7,071 nucleotides of DNA from Cytophagales bacterium (GCA_025455595.1 JALOMD010000132.1:1-7071); one strand, 5' to 3'; shown: positions 1-5,678, counted from the stretch's first letter. The notes: generated by a model from the letters alone, not told the origin. Numbers and translations: made by a program.

Positions 1-19
1 CCACTTGCCACTTACGACT
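1..19 (+). repeat. Partial heptamer array (ACTKACC family)
   Basis: Two 7-bp units, ACTTGCC (3-9) and ACTTACG (10-16), are followed by a partial unit ACT. They belong to the same family as the arrays at 519-564, 666-710 and 4830-4846. The array is probably cut off by the window start. Confidence 0.6.
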
Positions 20-40
20 ACAAAGTACGGCCAAATAAAT

Positions 41-60
41 AAAAGATAAAAATATCTTTT
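41..60. promoter_or_regulatory. Inverted repeat upstream of the cupin gene
   Basis: A perfect 8-bp inverted repeat, AAAAGATA (41-48) and TATCTTTT (53-60), has a 4-nt AAAA centre. It covers the position where the -33 element of the promoter at 80-87 would lie, so it could be an operator. It could equally be the AT-rich end of a terminator for a gene left of the window. Confidence 0.35.
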
Positions 61-87
61 TATACTAAAATCAACTTTTTACCTTTG
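57..87 (+). promoter_or_regulatory. Bacteroidota-type promoter for the cupin gene
   Basis: TACCTTTG at 80-87 matches the -7 consensus TAnnTTTG exactly. The -33 element expected 19-21 bp upstream is poor: TTTT at 57-60 instead of TTTG. A start near 90-95 would give a leader of about 100 nt before the ATG at 193. Confidence 0.5.
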
Positions 88-192
88 TCCCGACCAAGGC
101 CGCCCGACCCACGGCGAGCGGCTGGCTCGCACGCAAGTCACTGGCTTGCAAATTGTTACACATTCACACCTTTTGTTTTACGCTATACTCCC

Positions 193-489
193 ATGACCGC
201 AACAGAAAGTATCCAACTGGCCCCCGTACACGCCAACGCCGACTTCAAAGTGATGCAAGTGACCGGCGGGGCCGGACAAGCCATGCCCACCCACTACGCC
301 AGCCACGACGCGTTCCTGACAGTGCTGCAAGGCGAAGTGATTGTCGAAATGAACGGTGCCGAACACCGCCTGAAACCCACCGACACGCTGGCGATTCCAG
401 CCCGCAAGCCCCATTCGCTGCGGTCGCAGTCGGCTTTTCGGATGCTGGTGGTGCTCAAAGCCGATGCCCGCATTGAGTTCGGCGGGTGA
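193..489 (+). CDS. Small single-domain cupin protein
   Basis: A 98-residue protein almost entirely made of one cupin_2 (RmlC-like) beta barrel. Motif 1 is visible as H34, H38 and D39 followed by the L-Q-G-E-V turn (residues 45-49). Motif 2 is P62-T-D-T-L-A-I-P-A-R-K-P-H74-S, with the typical aspartate, I-P and histidine. H34, H38 and H74 are candidate metal ligands. Small cupins of this type range from metal-dependent oxygenases and isomerases to sugar- or ligand-binding proteins, and nothing here fixes the substrate. The ATG at 193 is preferred over a TTG at 85: the 36 extra residues are rich in P, R and H, unlike a cupin, and the TTG overlaps the -7 promoter box. No Shine-Dalgarno is seen, as usual in the phylum. 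The gene stands alone and is followed four bases later by a dispersed hairpin repeat. Confidence 0.85.
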   Translation: MTATESIQLAPVHANADFKVMQVTGGAGQAMPTHYASHDAFLTVLQGEVIVEMNGAEHRLKPTDTLAIPARKPHSLRSQSAFRMLVVLKADARIEFGG

Positions 490-492
490 CAC

Positions 493-519
493 GGCGTTTT
501 GGGCGAAAATTGCCAAAAA
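493..519. repeat. Dispersed GTTTTGGGC hairpin, decayed copy A
   Basis: The left arm GGCGTTTTGGGC (493-504) is intact. The right arm is reduced to TTGCCAAAAA, giving about seven pairs with one bulged G. It begins four bases after the cupin stop codon and lacks a T-tract, so terminator activity is doubtful in this copy. Better copies are at 2589-2616, 3499-3541 and 6343-6371. Confidence 0.65.
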
Positions 520-564
520 GTGGTCAGTGGTCAGTCGTCAGCGGTCAGTAAAAAAGCCGTCAGT
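519..564 (-). repeat. Heptamer array GGTCAGT (ACTGACC on the other strand)
   Basis: Four contiguous 7-bp units, GGTCAGT, GGTCAGT, CGTCAGC and GGTCAGT (522-549), are preceded by a partial AGT. A fifth unit, CGTCAGT, lies at 558-564 after an A-run. It is in the opposite orientation to the array at 666-710, so the two bracket about 100 bp of AT-rich DNA as an imperfect inverted pair. Confidence 0.75.
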
Positions 565-565
565 A

Positions 566-580
566 ATCTGATAATCAGAT
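566..580. promoter_or_regulatory. 15-bp palindrome ATCTGATAATCAGAT
   Basis: Perfect 7-bp arms flank one central base. It could be a protein-binding site in the nrdJ upstream region. The inner 10-mer (TGATTATCAG on the minus strand) recurs on the plus strand at 3673-3682 and 5751-5760. No regulator is assigned. Confidence 0.4.
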
Positions 581-665
581 ATTTGCAATGTATTTCATAT
601 AACGAAAACAACGCATAGAAACCATTGCAAGCGTCTGACTTTCGGTTGCTTGTGATTTGATTTTA

Positions 666-710
666 ACTGACCACTACCCACTGACGACTTACCACTTACC
701 ACTTACCACT
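666..710 (+). repeat. Heptamer array ACTKACC
   Basis: Six in-phase 7-bp units run ACTGACC, ACTACCC, ACTGACG and then three identical ACTTACC, ending in a partial ACT. The array stops 11 bp before the nrdJ start codon, so it lies in the leader of that gene whatever the promoter. No TAnnTTTG box was found between 490 and 721. Confidence 0.8.
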
Positions 711-721
711 CAGTAAACCCT

Positions 722-2569
722 ATGAACATCTCCCAACAAATCCTCAGTGACATTATTGTCCACAACAAATATGCACGGTTTGTTCCTTCCCTGCACCGCC
801 GCGAGACCTGGGAAGAAATTTGTGAGCGATATGCAGCCATGATGATCGAGAAGTATCCGGTCATTGCCGGTGACATCGAACTGGCGATGCAGTGGGTCTT
901 GGACAAAAAAGTGCTGCCTTCCATGCGGGCCGTTCAGTTTGCCGGCCCCGCCATTTCCCGCAACAACAGCCGGATTTACAACTGCGCCTACATGCCCGTC
1001 AATCACATCAAGGCGTTTTCTGAGGCGATGTTTCTGCTTTTGGGAGGAACGGGTGTAGGTTATTCGGTACAGAAGCATCACGTGGCGCAGTTGCCGCCCA
1101 TCCGGAAAGCGATTAAGAAGAAGCGGTTTCTGGTCAACGATAGCCTCGAAGGCTGGGCCGATGCCATCAAAGTGCTGACCAAGGCCTATTTTGGCATCAG
1201 CGAATACATGCCTGTTTTCGATCTGTCCGACATCCGCCTGAAGGGCATGCCCCTGATTACCGCCGGAGGAAAAGCCCCCGGACCTGAGCCGTTGCAGATC
1301 TGCATCGCCCACCTGACGGCCATTTTAGATAGAAAGCGGGACGGCGAGCAACTCACCCCGCTGGAGTGCCACGACCTGATGTGCCACATTGCCAACGCAG
1401 TGCTGGCGGGCGGTATCCGGCGTTCGGCCATGATTGCCTTGTTCTCGTACGGCGACGAAGAAATGCTCACCTGCAAATACGGCAACTGGTGGGAAGTGAA
1501 CGAGCAACGCGGACGTGCCAATAATTCCGTCGTGCTGGAACGGGGTAAAATTACCGAAAGGGAATTTTTCAGCCTCTGGGAGAAAATCGAACTGTCGGGT
1601 TTTGGTGAGCCGGGCTTTTACTTCACCAACCATGTGGAATGGGGCACCAATCCCTGCGCTGAGATTTCGCTGCGGCCTTTCCAGTTTTGCAATCTGTGCG
1701 AGGTGAACGCCTCCAACATCGAAAGCCAGCACGATTTGAACGAACGGGTGCGTTACGCGGCGTTCCTGGGCACGTTGCAGGCCGGTTTCACCAATTTCCA
1801 CTACCTGCGCGACATCTGGGAAACCACCACCCGCCAGGACGCATTGATTGGCGTGGGCATGACGGGCATAGCCAGCGGAAGTGTATTGCCGTTGGACTTG
1901 CAGGAAGCCGCTTCGGTGGCTATGCAGACCAATGCCATCGTGGCCCGGCGGATTGGCATCCAACCGGCGGCCCGCTGCACCACCATCAAGCCGTCGGGTA
2001 CTACTTCGTTAGTGCTGGGTACTTCCTCGGGCATCCACGCCTGGCACAACGATCATTACGTGCGGCGCATCCGCATCGGCAAGAACGAGGCTCTGTACCA
2101 TTACCTCAAACAAAACCATCCGGTGTTGATAGAAGACGACCTGCTGAATCCGAAGCAAGGCATCGTATGCATTCCGCAGAAAGCTCCCGAAGGCAGCATC
2201 ACCCGTCAGGAAGACGTGCTGGATTTGCTCGGTCGCATTCGCCGGTTCAGTGAAGAATGGGTAAAGAGCGGCACCCGCGACGGGGTCAATACCAACAATG
2301 TGTCGGCCACGGTTTCCATCAAGGCAAACGAGTGGGAAAAAGTAGGAAAGTGGATGTGGGAAAACAAAGCCAGCTACAACGGCCTGAGTGTATTGCCGTT
2401 TGACAACGGCAACTACAAACAGGCTCCGTTTACAGACATCACCGCCGGGGAATATGAGCAGATGGAACAAGCATTGACACGGCTGGATTTGACCCAAGTG
2501 ATAGAATCAGACGACGAGACGCTTCATAACCTGGAAGCCGCTTGTGCCGGCGGGCAATGCCAGATCTAA
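722..2569 (+). CDS. nrdJ: Adenosylcobalamin-dependent (class II) ribonucleoside-triphosphate reductase
   Basis: This 615-residue protein makes deoxyribonucleotides from ribonucleotides using a B12-generated thiyl radical, independent of oxygen. It resembles the monomeric Lactobacillus leichmannii enzyme (RTPR). The key residues align by spacing: C88 and C323 as the reducible pair (RTPR C119, C419), C312 as the radical cysteine (C408), N310 and E314 beside it in N-P-C-A-E, and C608/C613 in the tail C-A-G-G-Q-C as the shuttle pair (C731, C736). P424-S-G-T-T-S429 is the phosphate-binding loop typical of the fold, and G109-T-G-V-G is also conserved. At 615 versus about 739 residues it is compact: C88 to C312 is 65 residues shorter than in RTPR, the stretch that carries the effector-binding insertion there, so allosteric control may differ (inference). 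No cobalamin riboswitch is seen upstream. The gene appears monocistronic, with a hairpin 20 bp after its stop. Confidence 0.93.
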   Translation: MNISQQILSDIIVHNKYARFVPSLHRRETWEEICERYAAMMIEKYPVIAGDIELAMQWVLDKKVLPSMRAVQFAGPAISRNNSRIYNCAYMPVNHIKAFSEAMFLLLGGTGVGYSVQKHHVAQLPPIRKAIKKKRFLVNDSLEGWADAIKVLTKAYFGISEYMPVFDLSDIRLKGMPLITAGGKAPGPEPLQICIAHLTAILDRKRDGEQLTPLECHDLMCHIANAVLAGGIRRSAMIALFSYGDEEMLTCKYGNWWEVNEQRGRANNSVVLERGKITEREFFSLWEKIELSGFGEPGFYFTNHVEWGTNPCAEISLRPFQFCNLCEVNASNIESQHDLNERVRYAAFLGTLQAGFTNFHYLRDIWETTTRQDALIGVGMTGIASGSVLPLDLQEAASVAMQTNAIVARRIGIQPAARCTTIKPSGTTSLVLGTSSGIHAWHNDHYVRRIRIGKNEALYHYLKQNHPVLIEDDLLNPKQGIVCIPQKAPEGSITRQEDVLDLLGRIRRFSEEWVKSGTRDGVNTNNVSATVSIKANEWEKVGKWMWENKASYNGLSVLPFDNGNYKQAPFTDITAGEYEQMEQALTRLDLTQVIESDDETLHNLEAACAGGQCQI

Positions 2570-2588
2570 TGTGATATTGGATAACACG

Positions 2589-2616
2589 GCGTTTTGGGCA
2601 AAAAACGCCCAAAACG
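2589..2616 (+). terminator. Dispersed GTTTTGGGC hairpin, copy B, after nrdJ
   Basis: The perfect arms CGTTTTGGGC (2590-2599) and GCCCAAAACG (2607-2616) have a 7-nt A-rich loop. It starts 20 bp after the nrdJ stop. Position and stability suggest a transcript end or 3' stabiliser, although no T-run follows; a larger inverted-repeat element begins at its right arm. Confidence 0.55.
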
Positions 2617-2777
2617 GACGCATGTAGCACATGCTTCAGCCTGTGCACCACGCCGAGGCGTGGTTTCACTACAGCGCAAATGCAAAATAGTATGTTTTGC
2701 AAGTGCAAAACCTGCCTGTAGATAAGTCCCGACAAGTCGGGACGCACAGGCTAAAGCATGTGCTACACACGTCCGTT
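2613..2777. repeat. Inverted pair of 49-bp REP-like units (BIME-like element)
   Basis: The outer arms 2613-2646 and 2744-2777 are inverted copies (31 of 34 bases). Inside them are two units of exactly 49 bp, 2624-2672 on the plus strand and 2718-2766 on the minus strand. Read 5' to 3', each unit is GTAG, an 18-nt imperfect hairpin (CACATGCTTCAGCCTGTG in the left unit, one base different in the right), one C, an 18-nt hairpin with 8-bp arms, four bases, and CTAC. The second hairpin is ACCACGCCGAGGCGTGGT in the left unit and GTCCCGACTTGTCGGGAC in the right: unrelated sequences, same geometry. A third hairpin, TGCAAAA (2681-2687) with TTTTGCA (2695-2701), lies between the units. GTAG beside a mismatched hairpin is the signature of REP sequences mobilised by RAYT (TnpA_REP) transposases. 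No transposase is present in the window. Confidence 0.8.
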
Positions 2778-2806
2778 ATTGAATTTTAAACAGCCCTCAA
2801 AACTCT

Positions 2807-3460
2807 ATGAAGAAAGAAACCTACAGACAATCCATTGCGGAAGAGATTGCTAACTCGATCACCCACGGCATAGGCGCACTGTTGAGCATCGCCGGGCTTG
2901 TCATTCTTGTCGTATTTGCCTGCCTGAGGGGTGATGTCTGGCACGTGGTGAGTGTTACTATTTTTGGCACCTGCCTGGTGCTGCTGTACACGGCTTCCAC
3001 GCTTTACCATAGTTTTCAATCCGAAAAAGCGAAGCGCATTTTTCGAATCATGGATCATGCCGCCATCTATCTGCTGATTGCCGGTTCGTATACGCCATTC
3101 ACCTTAACCTTGCTGCGGGGCGGATGGGGCTGGAGCCTGTTCGGGATAGTTTGGGGGCTTGCTTTGGGCGGCATTGCGTTCAAACTCTTTTTCGTAAGCC
3201 GTTTCAATGTCCTGTCCACTATCGTTTACCTGCTAATGGGGTGGATGGTCGTGGTGGCCGGTGGACCGTTGCTGGAAAATGTGCCTGCCAATGGATTGTA
3301 TTACCTGCTGGCCGGAGGGGTCGCCTACAGTTTGGGAACCGTTTTCTATTTGTGGGAAAAATTGCCTTTCCATCATGCCATCTGGCATTTGTTTGTATTG
3401 TCAGGCAGCGTCTGTCATTTCTTTGCGGTTTTGTTGTATGTGCTTCCCGTGCGGGCGTAA
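2807..3460 (+). CDS. trhA: Hemolysin III / TrhA family seven-helix membrane protein (PAQR superfamily)
   Basis: This 217-residue integral inner-membrane protein has about seven hydrophobic segments (near residues 20-40, 46-66, 81-102, 108-128, 135-153, 163-182 and 192-213), the usual size for the family. Family marks are E12-E-I-A-N-S-I-T-H-G near the N-terminus, S64-T-L-Y-H68, D83-H-A-A-I-Y followed by A-G-S-Y-T-P-F, and H190-A-I-W-H194 in the last helix. S64, H68, D83, H190 and H194 correspond to the metal-binding and hydrolase-like residues of PAQR proteins such as adiponectin receptors. Despite the name, most bacterial members are not toxins; the E. coli homologue TrhA (YqfA) has been linked to membrane-lipid homeostasis. 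The exact role here is unknown. The ATG at 2807 follows an A-rich leader and directly precedes the conserved N-terminus. The repeat element at 2613-2777 fills most of the gap from nrdJ, which argues against one operon. Confidence 0.9.
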   Translation: MKKETYRQSIAEEIANSITHGIGALLSIAGLVILVVFACLRGDVWHVVSVTIFGTCLVLLYTASTLYHSFQSEKAKRIFRIMDHAAIYLLIAGSYTPFTLTLLRGGWGWSLFGIVWGLALGGIAFKLFFVSRFNVLSTIVYLLMGWMVVVAGGPLLENVPANGLYYLLAGGVAYSLGTVFYLWEKLPFHHAIWHLFVLSGSVCHFFAVLLYVLPVRA

Positions 3461-3498
3461 TGCCGCTTTGCCGCACACAACGGGGCGGTTGGTGTTGT

Positions 3499-3541
3499 CT
3501 TGCAGGCGTTTTGGGCAAAAATTGTCCAAAACGCCTGCAAG
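3499..3541. terminator. Dispersed GTTTTGGGC hairpin, copy C: long stem between convergent genes
   Basis: This is the longest copy of the family. Twenty-base arms 3499-3518 and 3522-3541 pair at 19 positions plus one G-U, with a 3-nt AAA loop. The core is GGCGTTTTGGGC; the flanking CTTGCA / TGCAAG extends it. A T-tract (TTTTTT, 3554-3559) lies 12 bases beyond. It sits 38 bp after trhA and before the 3' end of the opposing hydrolase gene, so it could end transcription from either side. Confidence 0.65.
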
Positions 3542-3563
3542 AAGCAACGCAAGTTTTTTAGAT

Positions 3564-3692
3564 TTACTATAAGCTGAAAATGAGCAAGTTACATGGTTTT
3601 CGCGAAAATAATTTCTGTAAGAAAAGGCGTTTTGGGCAATCCCGACTTGTCGGGACACAACTTATAACCGCTTGATTATCAGCCTATAGTAA
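3564..3692. mobile_element. Possible 129-bp MITE-like element
   Basis: The ends TTACTATAAGCTGA (3564-3577) and TCAGCCTATAGTAA (3679-3692) are inverted copies with one mismatch, and weaker similarity continues inward for about 15 bases. The interior holds a perfect 12-bp palindrome TTTTCGCGAAAA (3597-3608), a half-site GGCGTTTTGGGCAA (3626-3639) and a palindrome TCCCGACTTGTCGGGA (3640-3655). No clear target duplication is visible, so mobility is uncertain; it may simply be a large hairpin region. Confidence 0.4.
3626..3656. repeat. Half-site GGCGTTTTGGGC joined to a CCCGAC/GTCGGG palindrome
   Basis: A single left arm of the dispersed hairpin (3626-3637) lacks its partner arm. Three bases later comes TCCCGACTTGTCGGGA (3640-3655), the same palindrome as in the right 49-bp unit at 2726-2743. 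Two different repeat families are therefore directly adjacent, possibly by recombination or nested decay. Confidence 0.6.
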
Positions 3693-3698
3693 CTATTT

Positions 3699-4586
3699 TC
3701 ATTCACCGTTCGTGGTTTTGTTCGCATTGGCCGTGGCTGCAACGGACGTTGTATCACCTGCTTCTACAAACGCAAGCACCTGCTTCATCACCTCCGGCGA
3801 CCGCAGGTTATGGTCGCTTCCCTTCGTCAGTGCCAGTTCTGCTTTCCGCCACGCCGCGTAAAGCCGCCGGGCGTTTTCCACCGGTGTTTCCGCATCGTGC
3901 GTGGCGTGGACAATCAGACCCGGAAAATCCAAGTGCCGGGCAAAAAACGGGGCCGAAAAGTAGCCCGGCGGATGGCCGATGGTTTTCTCGAACTGTTCGG
4001 CTGTCAATTTCAATGTGCGGGCGGTAAGTCCCAAGGTTGTTTTGAAAAACTGGAAAAACTCTTGTGCTTCGCCCGGTGCGGCCATGACCACCAGTTTGCG
4101 CGGCGACAGTTCCGGTTTCCGGTAGAAAGTGTAAACAGCCGTAAACCCGCCGATGGAATGCCCGATTGCAGCGTGCAAATCCCCCACCCCGGCCAGCAGT
4201 TTTTCGATGGCTTGGCTGTAGAGCGGCACGGTCATGGCTTTGCCGGTGCTCAGGCCGTGGCCCGGCGCGTCAATGGCATAGACCGAGTACTCGCTTTCGT
4301 CGAAAGCCTCCACGTACTTTTTCCACCGGAAAGCGTGGCTCTGCCAGCCGTGCAGCAGCAGCACGTTCTTCCTGCCCCTGCCCCACCGGTAGGCTTGGAT
4401 GGTGTCTCCGCCCGACTCGAAACTGAATTTTTCCGCCGAATCGAAGAACGCATGGTGATGCGCAGCCAGTTTGCTTCTAAACGGATGGCAAAACAAGGCG
4501 AAGCCCATTTTGGCCGCCCGGCGAGGAACAGTGATTGCCAGCAGGTTCAAATACTGGCCGATGATGATGGAGATGAATTGTTTCAT
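3699..4586 (-). CDS. Alpha/beta hydrolase
   Basis: This 295-residue serine hydrolase has a complete apparent catalytic set: oxyanion-hole motif H79-G-W81, nucleophile elbow G142-H-S144-I-G-G, acid D231 in H-A-T-H-D, and H259 in G-S-D-H. The strand motif I105-D-A-P-G-H-G precedes the elbow, as is usual in the family. The first 20 residues contain a hydrophobic stretch (F-I-S-I-I-I-G-Q-Y-L-N-L-L) that may bind the membrane; it has no typical signal-peptide cleavage site. The C-terminal tail (about 278-295) is low complexity, rich in A, T and N. Substrate is not predictable; esterase or lipase-like activity on small lipophilic compounds is the default guess. The promoter carries a palindrome matching the one before tetR, so expression is probably controlled by that regulator. 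The gene is convergent with trhA. Confidence 0.88.
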   Translation of the reverse strand: MKQFISIIIGQYLNLLAITVPRRAAKMGFALFCHPFRSKLAAHHHAFFDSAEKFSFESGGDTIQAYRWGRGRKNVLLLHGWQSHAFRWKKYVEAFDESEYSVYAIDAPGHGLSTGKAMTVPLYSQAIEKLLAGVGDLHAAIGHSIGGFTAVYTFYRKPELSPRKLVVMAAPGEAQEFFQFFKTTLGLTARTLKLTAEQFEKTIGHPPGYFSAPFFARHLDFPGLIVHATHDAETPVENARRLYAAWRKAELALTKGSDHNLRSPEVMKQVLAFVEAGDTTSVAATANANKTTNGE

Positions 4587-4608
4587 GGGCGTTGCTTTTT
4601 ACGTAATG

Positions 4609-4640
4609 TCCAGATACCAATCGGTATCTAAAGGGGCAAA
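4609..4640 (-). promoter_or_regulatory. Hydrolase promoter with TetR-type operator
   Basis: On the minus strand, a TTTG -33 element (4637-4640) is followed after 20 bp by TATCTGGA (4609-4616), a weak match to TAnnTTTG. The spacer and box are covered by the perfect inverted repeat AGATACC-AATC-GGTATCT (4612-4629), nearly identical to the site before tetR. Binding there would block the promoter. The ATG lies 25 bp downstream of the operator. Confidence 0.7.
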
Positions 4641-4760
4641 TTTTTTTAGGTACTTGGCAGAAATTGGTTTGCATTGTTTCTGATGCACAAAATCCGCCGC
4701 AACCATTTGGTTTTCATCTGTTTGTGATTCGATTTTGGCTGGCGACTTCATCACTGGACA

Positions 4761-4807
4761 AAAGAAAAAAGACGAAAGAGGGTTTGCCGGGCCGCTCTTT
4801 TTTCTTT
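4761..4807 (-). terminator. Probable terminator downstream of tetR
   Basis: An 11-bp perfect inverted repeat, AAAGAAAAAAG (4761-4771) and CTTTTTTCTTT (4797-4807), encloses a GC-rich centre. Read on the minus strand, AAAGAG can pair with CTCTTT, followed by a T-rich tail (4757-4771). It starts about 45 bp past the tetR stop codon, suggesting that tetR and the hydrolase are separate transcripts. Confidence 0.6.
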
Positions 4808-4829
4808 GCTCTTTTGCTCCAGTAGGATG

Positions 4830-4846
4830 ACTGACCACTGACGACT
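4830..4846 (+). repeat. Short heptamer array ACTKACC beside the tetR 3' end
   Basis: The units are ACTGACC (4830-4836), ACTGACG (4837-4843) and a partial ACT. A further ACTTACA at 4851-4857 overlaps the tetR stop codon. The same 13-mer CCACTGACGACTT occurs in the array at 666-710. Confidence 0.65.
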
Positions 4847-4852
4847 TTGTAC

Positions 4853-5443
4853 TTACAACACTATTTCGCTCAACTGTTGATTCAGGTGTTTGATTACCCG
4901 GCGGATATCGTCGTTGTTTCCGTGCAATTTGCTCATCATAATCCCTCCCTCCAAGGAAGCGATGACGACAGTGGCATAATACTCCTTGTCAACGGAAGGC
5001 TTGATTTGGTTGTGGGCAATCCCGTTGTCAAGAACCGCAATCAGCGATTGGCGCAAGGTGGAGAAGGCTTTCAACGCCTCGTTGCGCAAGGCAGGATGCG
5101 CGTCGTCGGCTTCGATGGCGGCATTCAGCAAAGGGCATCCGCCTGCCAAAGGCGAGTCGGTGGTGTATGATTCGAAGAAGCTGAAAACGGCGCGTAGTTT
5201 GGCCGGCGCGGTGTGTTCCGCTTTGATCAGCTTCCGCAGTTTGTCGAACATGATCTGCGAAAGATGGCCCAGCGTTTTCCGCTCCAGTTCGTCCTTGTTC
5301 TCGAAATGCCGGTAAATGGCTCCTTTCGTGAAACCCGTGGCATCGGTGATGTCGCTGATGGATGTGGCCTTGTAGCCCTTCGTGTTGAACAGAACACCCG
5401 ACTTGTGCAGGATTGTCTCTTTGGTGGCTTCCGGGTTGCGCAT
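4853..5443 (-). CDS. TetR-family transcriptional repressor
   Basis: A 196-residue one-component regulator. The N-terminal DNA-binding domain (about 5-52) shows the TetR pattern: a first helix with T-K-E-T-I-L, then G23-Y-K-A-T-S-I-S-D-I and the recognition region G37-F-T-K-G-A-I-Y-R-H-F47. The C-terminal helical domain (about 60-196) binds a ligand and dimerises; it includes G101-G-C-P-L-L-N107, a signature seen in some AcrR/YxaF-like members. The frame stays open upstream to 5671, but the extra 76 residues have no family resemblance and overlap the promoter, so ATG at 5441-5443 is chosen. The ligand is unknown. A palindrome nine bases from its start codon and a matching one before the downstream hydrolase indicate autoregulation and control of that gene. 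The promoter position implies a leader of only a few bases or none. Confidence 0.92.
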   Translation of the reverse strand: MRNPEATKETILHKSGVLFNTKGYKATSISDITDATGFTKGAIYRHFENKDELERKTLGHLSQIMFDKLRKLIKAEHTAPAKLRAVFSFFESYTTDSPLAGGCPLLNAAIEADDAHPALRNEALKAFSTLRQSLIAVLDNGIAHNQIKPSVDKEYYATVVIASLEGGIMMSKLHGNNDDIRRVIKHLNQQLSEIVL

Positions 5444-5447
5444 GACG

Positions 5448-5478
5448 CAAAGATACCAATCGTTATCAAAAAGACAAA
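5448..5478 (-). promoter_or_regulatory. tetR promoter with overlapping operator
   Basis: On the minus strand, TTTG (5475-5478) is followed after exactly 19 bp by TATCTTTG (5448-5455), a full match to the Bacteroidota promoter TTTG-N19-TAnnTTTG. The operator GATACC-AATC-GTTATC (5452-5467) overlaps the -7 box and spacer. Transcription would start at or within a few bases of the ATG at 5443. Confidence 0.8.
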
Positions 5479-5524
5479 CGAAACGTGCCTCTGGTTTCGG
5501 TTCGGCCGTTCTCCACAAGCCGAA

Positions 5525-5547
5525 AGCCTGCCCCGACTGGTCGGGAC
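5525..5547 (+). repeat. Decayed fragment of the 49-bp repeat unit
   Basis: AGCCTG (5525-5530) is followed by CCCGAC-TG-GTCGGG (5532-5545). This is the same order as in the right 49-bp unit of 2613-2777 (AGCCTG, then GTCCCGAC-TT-GTCGGGAC), with a few bases lost between them. The flanking GTAG and CTAC are not preserved. Confidence 0.5.
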
Positions 5548-5574
5548 AGAGAGTTGCGGGATTTTTCGATTTCT

Positions 5575-5586
5575 GCCCAAAACGCC
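5575..5586 (-). repeat. Half-site of the dispersed hairpin
   Basis: GCCCAAAACGCC is one complete 12-base arm of the GGCGTTTTGGGC hairpin family, without a partner arm nearby. It is the only copy that lies upstream of genes on both sides. Confidence 0.6.
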
Positions 5587-5678
5587 ACGGCCTACGCGAG
5601 CACATGTTCTTGTGGCGTGCGTGACGGAGAAAACCGGGATGTGTTTTGAAAAAACGGCTTGTTGTTACCAAAGTTCAG

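Noticed and set aside
85..192. N-terminal extension of the cupin protein from a TTG codon
   Set aside because: The extra residues are not cupin-like, and the TTG lies inside the -7 promoter box; the ATG at 193 gives a complete domain.
566..580. Fur box at the palindrome
   Set aside because: Only the central TGATAATCA agrees with the Fur consensus; the outer bases do not match.
519..710. CRISPR array
   Set aside because: The repeats are 7-bp tandem units without spacers, and no cas gene is present.
490..721. Cobalamin riboswitch before the B12-dependent reductase gene
   Set aside because: No B12-box-like segment or suitable multi-helix leader was seen; the region is heptamer arrays and AT-rich DNA.
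710..1312. Long minus-strand open frame within the reductase gene
   Set aside because: It is a shadow of the conserved nrdJ coding sequence; the antisense translation matches no known fold.
3699..5443. tetR and hydrolase as a single operon
   Set aside because: A probable terminator at 4761-4807 and a separate promoter/operator at 4609-4640 lie between them.
5444..5671. 76-residue N-terminal extension of the TetR protein
   Set aside because: It is an open frame only; it overlaps a strong promoter/operator and repeat fragments and has no family resemblance.
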